Source: Prescottella sp. R16 (lineage in GTDB: Bacteria; Actinomycetota; Actinomycetes; Mycobacteriales; Mycobacteriaceae). Taken from it: 64,000 nucleotides of DNA. Positions 50,506 through 63,188 of the stretch are shown one piece after another. Positions within the stretch are counted from its first letter, which is position 1. The number at the start of each line of letters is the position of its first letter. A model generated the notes under the pieces. The model was not told where the DNA came from. It worked only from the letters and a program-made list of their open reading frames with translations, and did not search any database. The stretch lies in NCBI RefSeq assembly GCF_030656875.1, contig NZ_CP130943.1, forward strand, positions 3,100,001-3,164,000, in the 5' to 3' direction. Position numbers and translations under genes: made by a program.

Positions 50506-51639
50506 TCACTCGCGCAGGGCACTGTCCACGGGCACGTGCGGCAGGGCGTGTGCGAGCGCGACCGGAGCGTGGGTCACCTGCCCTGACCAGGTATTGAGCC
50601 CCCTCGCGAGCGACGGGTCCGTGGCCATCGCGTCCCGCCATCCCCGCCCGGCGATCGCCGCGACGTACGGCAATGTGACATTTACCAATGCATGGGTGGA
50701 CGTGTGGGGAACAATGCTCGGCATATTGGGAACGGCGTACATGATTGAATTGTGAACAGAAAATGTGGGATGGTCGTGTGTCGTAGGTCGGGAATCCTCG
50801 AAACACCCGCCCTGATCGATCGCGATGTCGACCAGAACACTGCCCGGCAGCATCCCCGACACCTGCCGGGACGACACGACCCGGGGAGCGCGGGCACCCG
50901 GGACCAGAACCGCGCCGATCACCAGGTCCGCATCGGCGAGGATCGCGTCGAGTTCGGTGCCGGTGGACACCGCCGTCGTGATCCGCGAACCGAACCGTGT
51001 GTGCGCGGCCCGCAGTCGATCGACGTCCCGGTCCAACACCGTCACCCGGGCACCCATACCGACCGCGACGGCCGTCGCCTGCGTTCCGACGCTCCCCGCC
51101 CCGATGACCGCGACCCGGGCCGGCGCCACGCCCGGCACCCCGCCGAGCAGGATCCCGCGGCCCCGCAGTCCGTCCGGTCCGGCGGTGGCCTGCAACGCGT
51201 GCGCCCCCACCTGGGTGGCGAGCCGGCCGGCGACCTCGCTCATCGGTGCGAGCAGCGGCAGTGTCCCGTCCGCCCGCTCGACCGTCTCGTATGCGATCGC
51301 CGTGACGCCGCTCGACAGCAGCGCCTCGGTGCACTCGAGGGACGCCGCGAGATGCAGATACGTGAACAGGACCTGTCCGCGGCGCATCCGCCCGTACTCC
51401 GGGGGCAACGGTTCCTTCACCTTGACGATCAGCTCCGTATCCGCCCACACGTCGTCCGGAGATTCGACGATCCGGGCCCCGGCGGCGGCGAAATCCGCGT
51501 CCGGAAGCGAGGATCCGTCACCGGCGCCCCGCTCGACGAGGATCTCGTGCCCTCGGGCCCGCAGTTCGGCCACCGCGAGCGGGGTGAGGGCGACCCGCAG
51601 CTCACCGCTCTTGATCTCCTTCGGGACACCGATGCGCAT
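50506..51639 (-). CDS. ald: Alanine dehydrogenase
   Basis: A 377-aa NAD-dependent enzyme that interconverts alanine and pyruvate with ammonia. It has MRIGVPKEIKSGELRVALTP, the catalytic Lys in ELIVKVKEPLPPE, His in FTYLHLAAS, and the NAD motif VIGAGSVGTQATAVAVGMG. The start is ATG 51639 with GAGGAGG close upstream. It interrupts the MGLP-type cluster order. It is divergent from the beta-propeller lipoprotein gene by 142 bp. Confidence 0.97.
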   Translation of the reverse strand: MRIGVPKEIKSGELRVALTPLAVAELRARGHEILVERGAGDGSSLPDADFAAAGARIVESPDDVWADTELIVKVKEPLPPEYGRMRRGQVLFTYLHLAASLECTEALLSSGVTAIAYETVERADGTLPLLAPMSEVAGRLATQVGAHALQATAGPDGLRGRGILLGGVPGVAPARVAVIGAGSVGTQATAVAVGMGARVTVLDRDVDRLRAAHTRFGSRITTAVSTGTELDAILADADLVIGAVLVPGARAPRVVSSRQVSGMLPGSVLVDIAIDQGGCFEDSRPTTHDHPTFSVHNSIMYAVPNMPSIVPHTSTHALVNVTLPYVAAIAGRGWRDAMATDPSLARGLNTWSGQVTHAPVALAHALPHVPVDSALRE

Positions 51640-51781
51640 GACGCCTCCTCGACCGAGCCTGCTTCGAGCGTCCCACGAATCGGGGTCTGCCGATACGAAA
51701 TCGTGGCCGGGATAGTCTCGTCCGTGCCGGTTCCCGCAGGGTCCGGTCGACAACCGGCAGACACCGACTCGAGGAGATGGA

Positions 51782-53089
51782 ATGCGGCGCGCCCTCAGGT
51801 CGTCGGCGGCAACGCTGACGGCGGTCTCGGCTCTCCTGCTCGTGGGATGCGGCGCGGATTCCGGCACCGAGAACGTTTTCGGCGGCGGTGGCTGGCCGGG
51901 CATGCACGCCGACGCCCGAAACAGCGACACGAGCGGTGTCACCGGCCCCCGCACACCGGAATTCACGTGGTCGCGTCCCGTGGGTGCCCCGACTCCGGTC
52001 CGGGCGACGGTCGCCGCGAACGGGCAGGTCTTCCTCACCTCCCAGGCCGGCGAGGGCTGCAACCTGCTGTCGTTCCAGCTCGACTCCGGCCGCAAACGCT
52101 GGTGTGTGTGGACGGGCCCCGGGGCGGCGACGTCGTCCCCGATCGTCGACGACAGGACCAACGTGTACGTGGGCACCGAGGGGGCGATGAGCTCGTTCGA
52201 CCAGCGCGGCCAGCTGCGGTGGTTCCGGCCGGTGACCGGAACACCCCTGTCCGCCCAGTTCACCGGTGACGGAAGGCTGCTGTTCGTTACGCATCTCGGG
52301 CAGATCGTGATCCTCGACCCGCAGACCGGTGACCGGGTGGCCGCCCCGTACGACCTGATCCCGCCCGCATCGTTCACACAGGACGCGAACGTGGACCCGG
52401 TCCCGAACGGGCTGGGCCTCGACGCGTGCTTCGACGGCGGCCCGGCATGCCCCGTCGCGAATCCACCCGCGATCGACCTCGGCAACGGCCGGTTCGTGCT
52501 CACCTTCACCCGGCCGGGAGAGTCCCGCGCCGACCTGGTCGCGATGCAGTACACCGGCGGCGACAGTCCCCGCATCGAACCGGTGTGGTCGACGACGACG
52601 CTCGACGACGGTCCGGCCGGCGCCCCGGTCCTGTCCGCAGACGGGGCCACGGTGTACGCGAACGACAATGCCGGGCAGCTGTGGGCGGTCGACGCCGAGA
52701 CCGGCACCCCGAAGTGGAGCCACGACCTCGGCTACCGTCCGCTCGACGGCCCGTCCGTGTCCGCCGACGGGCTGATCGTCCCGGCAGGCGGCGAGAACGC
52801 GCACCTGATCGCACTCCGGGACCGCGGCGACAGCGTCGAAACCGTTTGGGAACGCGACGATCTCGCACCGGTCGGAGGCGCGGCCCAGACAGCCGGCGGC
52901 ACCGGCCACACGACGGTCCGCGGCAGCGACGGCGGTGTCACACTGCTCACGTTCGACCTCGGAACCGGTGAGACCCTCGACCAGGACGTGCTGCCCGGCG
53001 CCACCGGATTCACCGCCGGCACCTCGATCGGACCGGACGGCGAGATCCTCACCCCGACACTCATCGGCGAACTGTTCGTCCTGAAATAG
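51782..53089 (+). CDS. PQQ-like beta-propeller lipoprotein (Rv3035-like)
   Basis: A 435-aa lipoprotein: lipobox LLVGC (Cys near residue 23), then an eight-bladed-type quinoprotein propeller with repeats such as GQVFLTSQAGEGCNLLSFQL, TVYANDNAGQLWAVDAETGT and TPKWSHDL. Paired cysteines (CVW and the CFDGGPAC loop) may bond. It is anchored outside the membrane. The conserved propeller need not bind PQQ. A mycobacterial homologue lies in the MGLP cluster. The ATG follows GAGGAGATGGA. It converges with the THUMP-like methyltransferase gene, 4 bases apart. Confidence 0.82.
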   Translation: MRRALRSSAATLTAVSALLLVGCGADSGTENVFGGGGWPGMHADARNSDTSGVTGPRTPEFTWSRPVGAPTPVRATVAANGQVFLTSQAGEGCNLLSFQLDSGRKRWCVWTGPGAATSSPIVDDRTNVYVGTEGAMSSFDQRGQLRWFRPVTGTPLSAQFTGDGRLLFVTHLGQIVILDPQTGDRVAAPYDLIPPASFTQDANVDPVPNGLGLDACFDGGPACPVANPPAIDLGNGRFVLTFTRPGESRADLVAMQYTGGDSPRIEPVWSTTTLDDGPAGAPVLSADGATVYANDNAGQLWAVDAETGTPKWSHDLGYRPLDGPSVSADGLIVPAGGENAHLIALRDRGDSVETVWERDDLAPVGGAAQTAGGTGHTTVRGSDGGVTLLTFDLGTGETLDQDVLPGATGFTAGTSIGPDGEILTPTLIGELFVLK

Positions 53090-53093
53090 GCGC

Positions 53094-54251
53094 TCAGTCC
53101 CGGGCTGCACACACGAACGCGACCGGCGTGCGCCCGATGCGGGTGAGCACCACCGACAGTGGCGTCGCCCCCCGCAGTTTCAGTCGACGCCGCAGTGCGT
53201 CCGGGTCGACGTCGAGACCCCGGACCAGGATCTCCGCGGACCCGCAGTCCCGGGCCGACAGTTCCTGCCGCAGCGCCTTTTCCGTGTATTTGAGTTGCGA
53301 CAGGATCCGGAATCCGCGGACCCCGTCGGGCACGCGGTCGCCGGTCAGGTACGCGATCCGCGGATCGAGTTGCCACAGCCCGTGCCGGGCCGCGTAGTGC
53401 CGCACCAGCCCCGCCCGGACGACGGCACCGTCCGGGTCGACGATCCACTCCCCCGGTTCGCGTTCCGGGATGTCGTCGGGCTCGGCGTCGGTGATCTCCC
53501 AGGCCGACCCGTCCGACCGCAGCACGCTCGCCCGCCGGCGCACCCCGGTCCCGGCCAGGCCCGGCGACCACAGGCACGCCTCCCGCACCCCGCCGTCGAG
53601 CGAGACGATCTCCACTTCGCCGTCCCAGTCGAGAGCATCGAAATCCAGTCCCGGAGCACACTTCACAGCGAGGTCGCGGCCGGCGTAGACGTCGAGGAGG
53701 TCCGGCAGCGGCGGCATCAGCGCCGCCGGATCGTGGGTGCGCTTGCCACCCGAGCGGCGGGCCGGGTCCGCGATCACCACGGTGTCGCGGGTGCACGGGC
53801 GCAGCGCGTCCGCCCGCACCAGCACCGCACCGGGCACGTTGTGCGCGGCCATCGCCAGCCGCACCGGGTCGAGGTCGCTGCCGATCACGGTGTCCGCCAC
53901 CGGAACCAGCGCCGACAACTCCGCCCCGATCGAACAGGTGACGTCGTGGACGCGTCGGCCCGTCAACCGGACGCTGCGACGGCGGGCCACCAGCGACGGC
54001 GTCGCCTGCTGCACCGCATCGTCGGTGAGCAGCCACGCCGCTCCCCCGTCGAGCTTGGCCTCCGCCTTGCGGCGCAGCAGCACCGTCTCGATCAGCAGTC
54101 CGGCACGATCACCGAAACGCGTACGCGCCCGACCGATGTCGGCCAGGCGCGTGCGCGTGGACAGTTCCGACTCCGCCGTCTCCGCGAGCGCGGCGACACC
54201 GTCGCCGCTGCGCAGATAGTCGACATCGTCGAGTGTGAAGTCGTATCCCAC
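53094..54251 (-). CDS. Class I methyltransferase, THUMP-like (Rv3037c-like)
   Basis: A 385-aa protein with a Rossmann-like methyltransferase core (HDVTCSIGAELSAL, GSDLDPVRLAMAAHN, VIADPARRSGGK) and a THUMP-like C-terminal domain (SQLKYTEKALRQELS and GRTPVAFVC). In the related mycobacterial cluster its homologue is listed among MGLP-locus genes; the substrate, RNA or glycan, is unresolved. GTG start, 16 bases after the preceding methyltransferase gene on the same strand, so the two are likely one operon. Confidence 0.82.
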   Translation of the reverse strand: MGYDFTLDDVDYLRSGDGVAALAETAESELSTRTRLADIGRARTRFGDRAGLLIETVLLRRKAEAKLDGGAAWLLTDDAVQQATPSLVARRRSVRLTGRRVHDVTCSIGAELSALVPVADTVIGSDLDPVRLAMAAHNVPGAVLVRADALRPCTRDTVVIADPARRSGGKRTHDPAALMPPLPDLLDVYAGRDLAVKCAPGLDFDALDWDGEVEIVSLDGGVREACLWSPGLAGTGVRRRASVLRSDGSAWEITDAEPDDIPEREPGEWIVDPDGAVVRAGLVRHYAARHGLWQLDPRIAYLTGDRVPDGVRGFRILSQLKYTEKALRQELSARDCGSAEILVRGLDVDPDALRRRLKLRGATPLSVVLTRIGRTPVAFVCAARD

Positions 54252-54267
54252 GTGCGAGCAGAATCGA

Positions 54268-55242
54268 TCAGTCGGTGGCGCCCGGCTTCACGCCGGTGAT
54301 CATCGCGTTGTAGAAGAAGCCCTTCGGGACGATGTGCTTCATGACGTTGTCGTCGACCCAGCTGAGAGCCTTCCAGCCGCCGAACGCGAACTTGGCCCAG
54401 TTCCAGCCGAGCTTGCCCTCCGGGACGGCCGCCTCGAACGTGCGGACCGGCCAGCCGAGCATCGCGGCCGTGAACTCCTCCGACGCCGCGTGCACCTGCA
54501 CCGCACCGGCCGAACGTGCCATCTTCTCGAGATCCGCCGGATCGAACGTGTGGATGTCGACGACGGCCTCGAGTGCCGCCGCGCGGGACGACTCGTCGAG
54601 CTCGGCCTGCGGACGACGCCAGCTGCTGAGCGGGCCGAACTTGGTGACGTTGGTGGTCAGATACCACGTGGCGCGAGAGAGCCAACGGGCGTAGAAGTCG
54701 CCGACCGTGGTGGGCTCGCCGGCGAAGACGAAACGGCCACCGGGCTTGAGGACCCGGATCACCTCGCGCAGCGACTGCTCGACATCCGGGATGTGGTGCA
54801 GCACCGCGTGCCCGACGACCAGGTCGAACGTGTTGTCGTCGTACGGGATCCGCTCGGCGTCCGCCACCCGACCGTCGACCGGCAGGCCCAGCCCCTCGGC
54901 GTTGCGCAGCGCCACCTTCACCATGCCGGGCGACAGGTCGGTGACCGAACCGGTCTTCGCGACACCACCCTGCATGAGGTTGAGCAGGAAGAAGCCCGTA
55001 CCGCAGCCGAGTTCGAGGGCCCGCTCGTAGGGCAGGTCCTGGTCGCCGGCGACTGCGTCGAAGCGCCCGCGCGCGTAGTCGATGCAGCGCTCGTCGTACG
55101 AGATCGACCACTTCTCGTCGTACGTCTCCGCCTCCCAGTCGTGATACAGGACCTGGGCGAGCTTGGTGTCCTGCATCGCGGCCGCGACCTCTTCGGCCGT
55201 GGCGTGCGGGTTGGGTGCGGGGTCTGTCGGGCTAGCAGTCAT
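54268..55242 (-). CDS. Class I SAM-dependent methyltransferase (Rv3038c-like)
   Basis: A 324-aa methyltransferase with motif I ALELGCGTGFFLLNLM, GSVTDLSPGMVKVALRNAEG and FDLVVGHAVLHHIPDV, typical of the methyltransferase-11 group. The substrate is unknown; the position next to the MGLP-type genes suggests glycan or lipid methylation. ATG 55242 has TAGGAT (55250-55255) 7 bases upstream, and a TTGTTC-like -35 about 16 bases beyond, with no ribosome site, so the mRNA is leaderless. Confidence 0.87.
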   Translation of the reverse strand: MTASPTDPAPNPHATAEEVAAAMQDTKLAQVLYHDWEAETYDEKWSISYDERCIDYARGRFDAVAGDQDLPYERALELGCGTGFFLLNLMQGGVAKTGSVTDLSPGMVKVALRNAEGLGLPVDGRVADAERIPYDDNTFDLVVGHAVLHHIPDVEQSLREVIRVLKPGGRFVFAGEPTTVGDFYARWLSRATWYLTTNVTKFGPLSSWRRPQAELDESSRAAALEAVVDIHTFDPADLEKMARSAGAVQVHAASEEFTAAMLGWPVRTFEAAVPEGKLGWNWAKFAFGGWKALSWVDDNVMKHIVPKGFFYNAMITGVKPGATD

Positions 55243-55304
55243 GCGGGGAATCCTACCGAAAGGTAAGCAATGAACAAGTTCTAGTTTTCCGGTTTCCGTC
55301 CTCC

Positions 55305-55365
55305 GCGTTTCACGCACTCGTCGTCGTCCGCCGGACGCGTGGACCACGACAAGTGCGCGAAACGC
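55305..55365 (-). terminator. Long hairpin after the enoyl-CoA hydratase gene
   Basis: Arms GCGTTTCACGCACT (55305-55318) and its complement (55352-55365) pair with one mismatch, 18 bases after the stop. There is no T tract. Confidence 0.55.
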
Positions 55366-55383
55366 GCGAGGTGGACGGTGCGG

Positions 55384-56163
55384 CTACTTGCCGGTGAACG
55401 ACGCCTTACCGGGACCGTTCTCGACGAACGACGCCATGCCGATCGTGCGGTCCTCGGTGGCGAACAGCGACGCGAACAGGTGCTGCTCGATCTTCAGACC
55501 GGTCGCCAGATCGGTGTCCAGCCCCTCGTCGATCGCAGCCTTCGCGGCAGCGATCGCGCGGCTCGCGGCACCGGTGAACTGCGACGCCCACGTGCGGGCC
55601 GCGTTGTACACCTCGTCGGGGGCGACCATCTCGTCGATCAGACCGATCGCGAGGGCCTCCTCGGCGCCGACGAAACGGCCCGTGAACACCATGTCCTTCG
55701 CCTTCGACGGCCCGACCAGACGCGCCAGGCGCTGCGTGCCGCCGCCACCGGGGATGATGCCCAGAAGCACCTCGGGGACACCGAGTTTCACATTGTCACC
55801 GGCGATGCGGCGGTCTGCGCCGAGGGCGAGTTCGAGACCGCCACCGAGCGCATAACCGGTGATCGCGGCGACCGTCGGCTTCGGGATGTCGGCGATCGCG
55901 CCGAGCGCCGACTGCAGGTCCGCGATGATCTCGCTCATCTGCACGAAGTCGAGCTCCGCCATCTCCTTGATGTCGGCACCCGCCGCGAACACCTTCTCGC
56001 CGCCGTACACGATGACGGCCTTGACGTCCGCATCCACCGTCGCCTGTCGTGCCGCGGCCCGGATCTCCTCCTGCACCTGACGGTTCAGCGCGTTCATCGG
56101 GGGGCGCGCGAGACGGATCGTGCCGATACCTTCGGAGACCTCGAGGGTCACAAACTCAGCCAT
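55384..56163 (-). CDS. Enoyl-CoA hydratase (crotonase family)
   Basis: A 259-aa crotonase-fold protein. The oxyanion-hole strands AAGADIKEM and GYALGGGLELAL hold the first catalytic Glu, and PEVLLGIIPGGGGTQRLARL the second, both present as in active hydratases (EchA17-like). It adds water to trans-2-enoyl-CoA in fatty-acid oxidation. The start codon ATG 56163 has a TAACCT -10 box (56171-56176) 7 bases upstream that overlaps the stop codon of the NUDIX gene. Together with etfBA it points to lipid catabolism. Confidence 0.95.
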   Translation of the reverse strand: MAEFVTLEVSEGIGTIRLARPPMNALNRQVQEEIRAAARQATVDADVKAVIVYGGEKVFAAGADIKEMAELDFVQMSEIIADLQSALGAIADIPKPTVAAITGYALGGGLELALGADRRIAGDNVKLGVPEVLLGIIPGGGGTQRLARLVGPSKAKDMVFTGRFVGAEEALAIGLIDEMVAPDEVYNAARTWASQFTGAASRAIAAAKAAIDEGLDTDLATGLKIEQHLFASLFATEDRTIGMASFVENGPGKASFTGK

Positions 56164-56173
56164 GCGGCTCAGG

Positions 56174-56989
56174 TTACTGGGCGGTCGACCAAGGGTGGGC
56201 CCCGGTGCCGTAGTAGCCGGCTTCCCCCGGGAACGACACCCGCGGCGTGCCGTCGACGAACGTCAGATCCGGCAGGATCGGCGAGATCTCCGGCTCCGCA
56301 GCGAGAATCGCGTCGACGCCGTCGTACCGGCCCAGCTCCGTCAGCTGCGTCCACGTCGGCGGCAGCAGGATGCTGCGCTTGCCGCGCCAGTCGTCGACGG
56401 CCGCGGCCGGGGTCCGCCACGCCACCTCCGCGGCCTCCGAGGTGTCCCCGTCGGCCTGCTGCCCCTGCGGCAGCACCGCGACGAAGAACCGGGTGTCGTA
56501 GCGGCGTCCCTCCTGAACCGGGGTGATCCAGTTGGCCCACGGCCGCAACAGGTCACTGCGCAGCACCAGGTTCTCCTGCTCCAGGAACTCCGCGAACGAC
56601 AACTCCCGCGATTCGAGCCGGCGGCGGGCCTGCGCGTACCCGGAGGTGTCCGCGACGACGGTATCCGCCGTCGGGCCGGCGAGCAGCACCCCGCACTCCT
56701 CGAACGTCTCCCGCACCGCCGCGCACACCGCCGCCTGCGCCCGGGACTCGTCGACACCGAACCGGTGCGCCCACCACGACGGCGGTGGCCCCGCCCAACG
56801 CACGTCGGCGTCGCCGTCGCTCGGGTCGACACCGCCCCCCGGGAACACCGTCATGCCCCCGGCGAACGCCATCCCGGTCACTCGGCGCAGCAGGAACACC
56901 TCCACCCCGTCCGCACCGTCGCGCACCAACATGACGGTGGACGCGTCCTTCGGATCGACCGGAGAGCCGGGCTCACGCATGGTTTCCAT
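56174..56989 (-). CDS. NUDIX hydrolase
   Basis: A 271-aa protein with a variant NUDIX box: FPGGGVDPSDGDA and RETFEECGVLL (G-x5-E-x7-REx2EExG spacing stretched by an insertion between the two parts). The longer insertion resembles the family of large, often CoA-pyrophosphatase-like proteins. The substrate (CoA derivative, NADH or nucleotide) is unknown. ATG 56989 lies 6 bases from TAGGTT (56996-57001), so it is probably leaderless; ATG 56977 is an alternative. It is upstream of the enoyl-CoA hydratase gene by 10 bp. Confidence 0.85.
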   Translation of the reverse strand: METMREPGSPVDPKDASTVMLVRDGADGVEVFLLRRVTGMAFAGGMTVFPGGGVDPSDGDADVRWAGPPPSWWAHRFGVDESRAQAAVCAAVRETFEECGVLLAGPTADTVVADTSGYAQARRRLESRELSFAEFLEQENLVLRSDLLRPWANWITPVQEGRRYDTRFFVAVLPQGQQADGDTSEAAEVAWRTPAAAVDDWRGKRSILLPPTWTQLTELGRYDGVDAILAAEPEISPILPDLTFVDGTPRVSFPGEAGYYGTGAHPWSTAQ

Positions 56990-57044
56990 ATCCGGAACCT
57001 ACGCTCCGAGTGACCGGGACCTCACGACCGCCCCGCCGCGCGTG

Positions 57045-57875
57045 TCAGGCCCGGTGCCGGCCGGGAAGCCGGCTGCGACGGGCGAAGTACCGGCCGTCGA
57101 CGCGGTCCAGACTGATCGACTGACTGAACGCCGCACTGAGGTTCTCGGCGGTGATCACGTCGTCGAGCAGACCCTGCGACACGACCCGGCCCTCCGACAG
57201 CAGCAGCGCGTGCGTGAAGCCCGGCGGAATCTCCTCGACGTGGTGCGTGATGAGCACCGTCGCGGGCGAATCCGGATCCGACGCCAGATCCCCGAGCCGC
57301 GCGACCAACTCCTCGCGGCCACCGAGGTCGAGGCCCGCGGCGGGCTCGTCGAGGAGTAGCAGCTCCGGGTCGGTCATGAGCGCCCGCGCGATGAGCACGC
57401 GCTTGCGTTCGCCCTCCGACAGCGTCCCGTACGTGCGGTCGGCCAGATGCTCGGCACCGAGACTCTCGAGCATCTCGACGGCCCGCTCGGTGTCCATGTC
57501 CTCGTAGCGTTCCCGCCACCGGCCCAGGACCGCGTACCCGGCGGACACCACGAGATCCTTCACGACCTCGTCCGCCGGAACCCGGTGGGCGAGAGCGGAC
57601 GACGACAGGCCGATCCGGGGACGCAACTCGGTGACGTCGGTCCGGCCGAGGGTTTCGCCCAGCAGCCGGGCGACACCGGACGTGGGATGAACCTCGGCGG
57701 CCGCGATACGCAGCAGCGACGTCTTGCCCGCGCCGTTGGGGCCGAGAACGACCCACTTCTCGTCGAGTTCCACCTTCCAGGAGACGGGACCGACGAGGGT
57801 CGCACCGCCCCGGCGGATCACGACGTCTTCGAAATCGATGAGGAGATCAGGATCTGGTTCCGACACGGTCACCAT
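57045..57875 (-). CDS. Stand-alone ABC transporter ATP-binding protein
   Basis: A 276-aa ATPase with Walker A GPNGAGKTS (near residue 46), an unusual signature LSEGERKR, Walker B LLLLDEPAAGLDL and H-loop LITHHVEEIP. It is of the YlmA/ModF type, with one ABC domain. There is no permease gene beside it, so the partner is unknown or absent. The start is ATG 57875 (MVTVSEPDP). It lies downstream of the Pth2-like gene by 57 bases on the same strand. Confidence 0.9.
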   Translation of the reverse strand: MVTVSEPDPDLLIDFEDVVIRRGGATLVGPVSWKVELDEKWVVLGPNGAGKTSLLRIAAAEVHPTSGVARLLGETLGRTDVTELRPRIGLSSSALAHRVPADEVVKDLVVSAGYAVLGRWRERYEDMDTERAVEMLESLGAEHLADRTYGTLSEGERKRVLIARALMTDPELLLLDEPAAGLDLGGREELVARLGDLASDPDSPATVLITHHVEEIPPGFTHALLLSEGRVVSQGLLDDVITAENLSAAFSQSISLDRVDGRYFARRSRLPGRHRA

Positions 57876-57932
57876 CTTCGCGCACCGGACACGGGCCGCG
57901 CCGACCGGTCCGGTGTGCGTGTCGTCGCAGTG

Positions 57933-61773
<3,841 letters not shown>

Positions 61774-62135
61774 TGATCCTCCTGATTGTGCCCTTGGTCG
61801 CTCCGCAGGCTCGCTCCGAACCCCGGCCTCATGCTCGAGGCAGGCGTTCTCCGGCTTGCGCTCATCGAATCGTAGACGGTGCTTTCGTGCCCGATCGACC
61901 GGGTCCTACTCCCTGTCGTACTCGGGTCCTTCCGCCTCCGGCCCGTAGAGCCTCGAGCAGGACCTTAGTCCCTGTTCGGGCCTATGCCCGAACAGGACCA
62001 CCGCGTGTCGAGGACCGAGGTCGCGCGCCGATCTCTTCCCGAACCGGAACCGTGGCGCGACCACACCCGACACCCCACTGTTAAGGTACCCCTTACTAAC
62101 CTGAGCCTCACCTTATCCACCTGGAGTTGTCGCCC
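61774..62135. other. 362-bp intergenic region between ctaD and the lipoprotein gene
   Basis: This divergent spacer has no convincing gene. It contains a perfect 10-bp hairpin CTGTTCGGGC-CTAT-GCCCGAACAG (61972-61995), a repeated AGGACCC motif in the ctaD leader, and, near the lipoprotein start, iron-box-like sequence (62081-62115). It probably holds two promoters facing outward. Confidence 0.6.
62081..62115. promoter_or_regulatory. Degenerate IdeR/DtxR-like box upstream of the lipoprotein gene
   Basis: AGCCTCACCTTA (62104-62115) matches the right half of the DtxR/IdeR consensus. Two overlapping 19-base windows (62081-62099 and 62097-62115) match the consensus at about 11-12 of 19 positions. 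The next gene encodes an Fe-siderophore-type binding protein, so iron regulation is plausible but not proven. Confidence 0.4.
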
Positions 62136-63143
62136 GTGTTCACACAGTCTCGTCGCGCTCTGACCGCCGTCGCCGCCGTAGGAGTGACCGCCGCCCTCGT
62201 CCTCACCGGATGCTCCTCGTCCGAGGACGACGCCCGCACTGCGGAGACAACGACCGCATCGGCCGGCGAGTTCCCCCGCACCGTCGAACACTTCCGCGGG
62301 GCCACCACCGTCGAATCGCAGCCGCAGCGCGTCGTGACCCTCGACAACAGCTTCACCGACGCCGTCCTCCTGCTCGGCTCACCGCTCACCGGCTACGCCG
62401 ACTACCGCGGCGCCGGACTGCCCGACTATCTCGGCGACGCCCGCACCGAGTACGGCGCCGACGCCGAATCGGTGGGCAAGGTCTCCGACGTGAACCTCGA
62501 GAAGGTCGCCGCTCTGCAGCCCGACCTGATCCTGTCGGCCGAGGTCCGCGACGGGAAGAACTACGAGACGCTGTCCGCGATCGCCCCGACCGTCTTCTCG
62601 CAGACCACCGGGCCGACGTGGAAGGACAACATCCGACTCGTCGGGCGCGCACTCGGCAAGGAGGACGTGGCCGAGCAGAAGATCGGCGAGTACGAGGCCC
62701 GCGCGAAGGCCATCGGCGACGAGATCAACGCCAAGGCCGGCAACCCGAAGATCTCGGTCGTACGGTTCGCCGGCGAGCCCACCGCCCGCCTGTACCGGAC
62801 CACATCGTTCAGCGGCATCGTGCTGTCCGATGCGGGCCTGGCCCGCCCCGACAGCCAGGGCCCCGACCCCGCGGACCCGAGCAGCATCATGAACGCGATC
62901 AGCCCGGAACGGATCACCGACGCCGACGCCGACGTCATCTTCGTCACGACGTACGACGACCCGGCCGGCAAGTCGGCCGAGATGTCCCAGACGTTCCTGC
63001 AGAACCCGCTGTGGGGAACACTGCACGGCCGGATCGTGAACGTCGACGACTCGCTGTGGATGTCCCCGGTCAGCATCCAGGGCGCACACAAGATCCTCGA
63101 CGACCTCGCGGAAGCCTTCGAGGTGGACCCGCACAACAGCTAG
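62136..63143 (+). CDS. Iron-siderophore-type ABC substrate-binding lipoprotein (FecB-like)
   Basis: A 335-aa lipoprotein: lipobox VLTGC (Cys near residue 25), then a class III binding protein of the FecB/TroA-like fold with two domains joined by a helix. It has RVVTLDNSFTDAVLLLGSPL, the core KVSDVNLEKVAALQPDLIL, and a C-terminal IFVTTYDDPAGK. It would bring ferric siderophore or a similar ligand to a permease that is not in the window. The GTG 62136 has GGAG 10 bases upstream; TTG 62127 is an alternative. It sits where the FecB homologue lies in mycobacteria, next to ctaD. Confidence 0.88.
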   Translation: MFTQSRRALTAVAAVGVTAALVLTGCSSSEDDARTAETTTASAGEFPRTVEHFRGATTVESQPQRVVTLDNSFTDAVLLLGSPLTGYADYRGAGLPDYLGDARTEYGADAESVGKVSDVNLEKVAALQPDLILSAEVRDGKNYETLSAIAPTVFSQTTGPTWKDNIRLVGRALGKEDVAEQKIGEYEARAKAIGDEINAKAGNPKISVVRFAGEPTARLYRTTSFSGIVLSDAGLARPDSQGPDPADPSSIMNAISPERITDADADVIFVTTYDDPAGKSAEMSQTFLQNPLWGTLHGRIVNVDDSLWMSPVSIQGAHKILDDLAEAFEVDPHNS

Positions 63144-63188
63144 CCTGGACCGGCCCGCCAGCAGGAGCCCGTCGAACAGGAAATCACC

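Noticed and set aside
62081..62115. A perfect IdeR box
   Set aside because: Only one half matches well; the full 19-mer matches are about 11-12 positions, so it is listed as degenerate.
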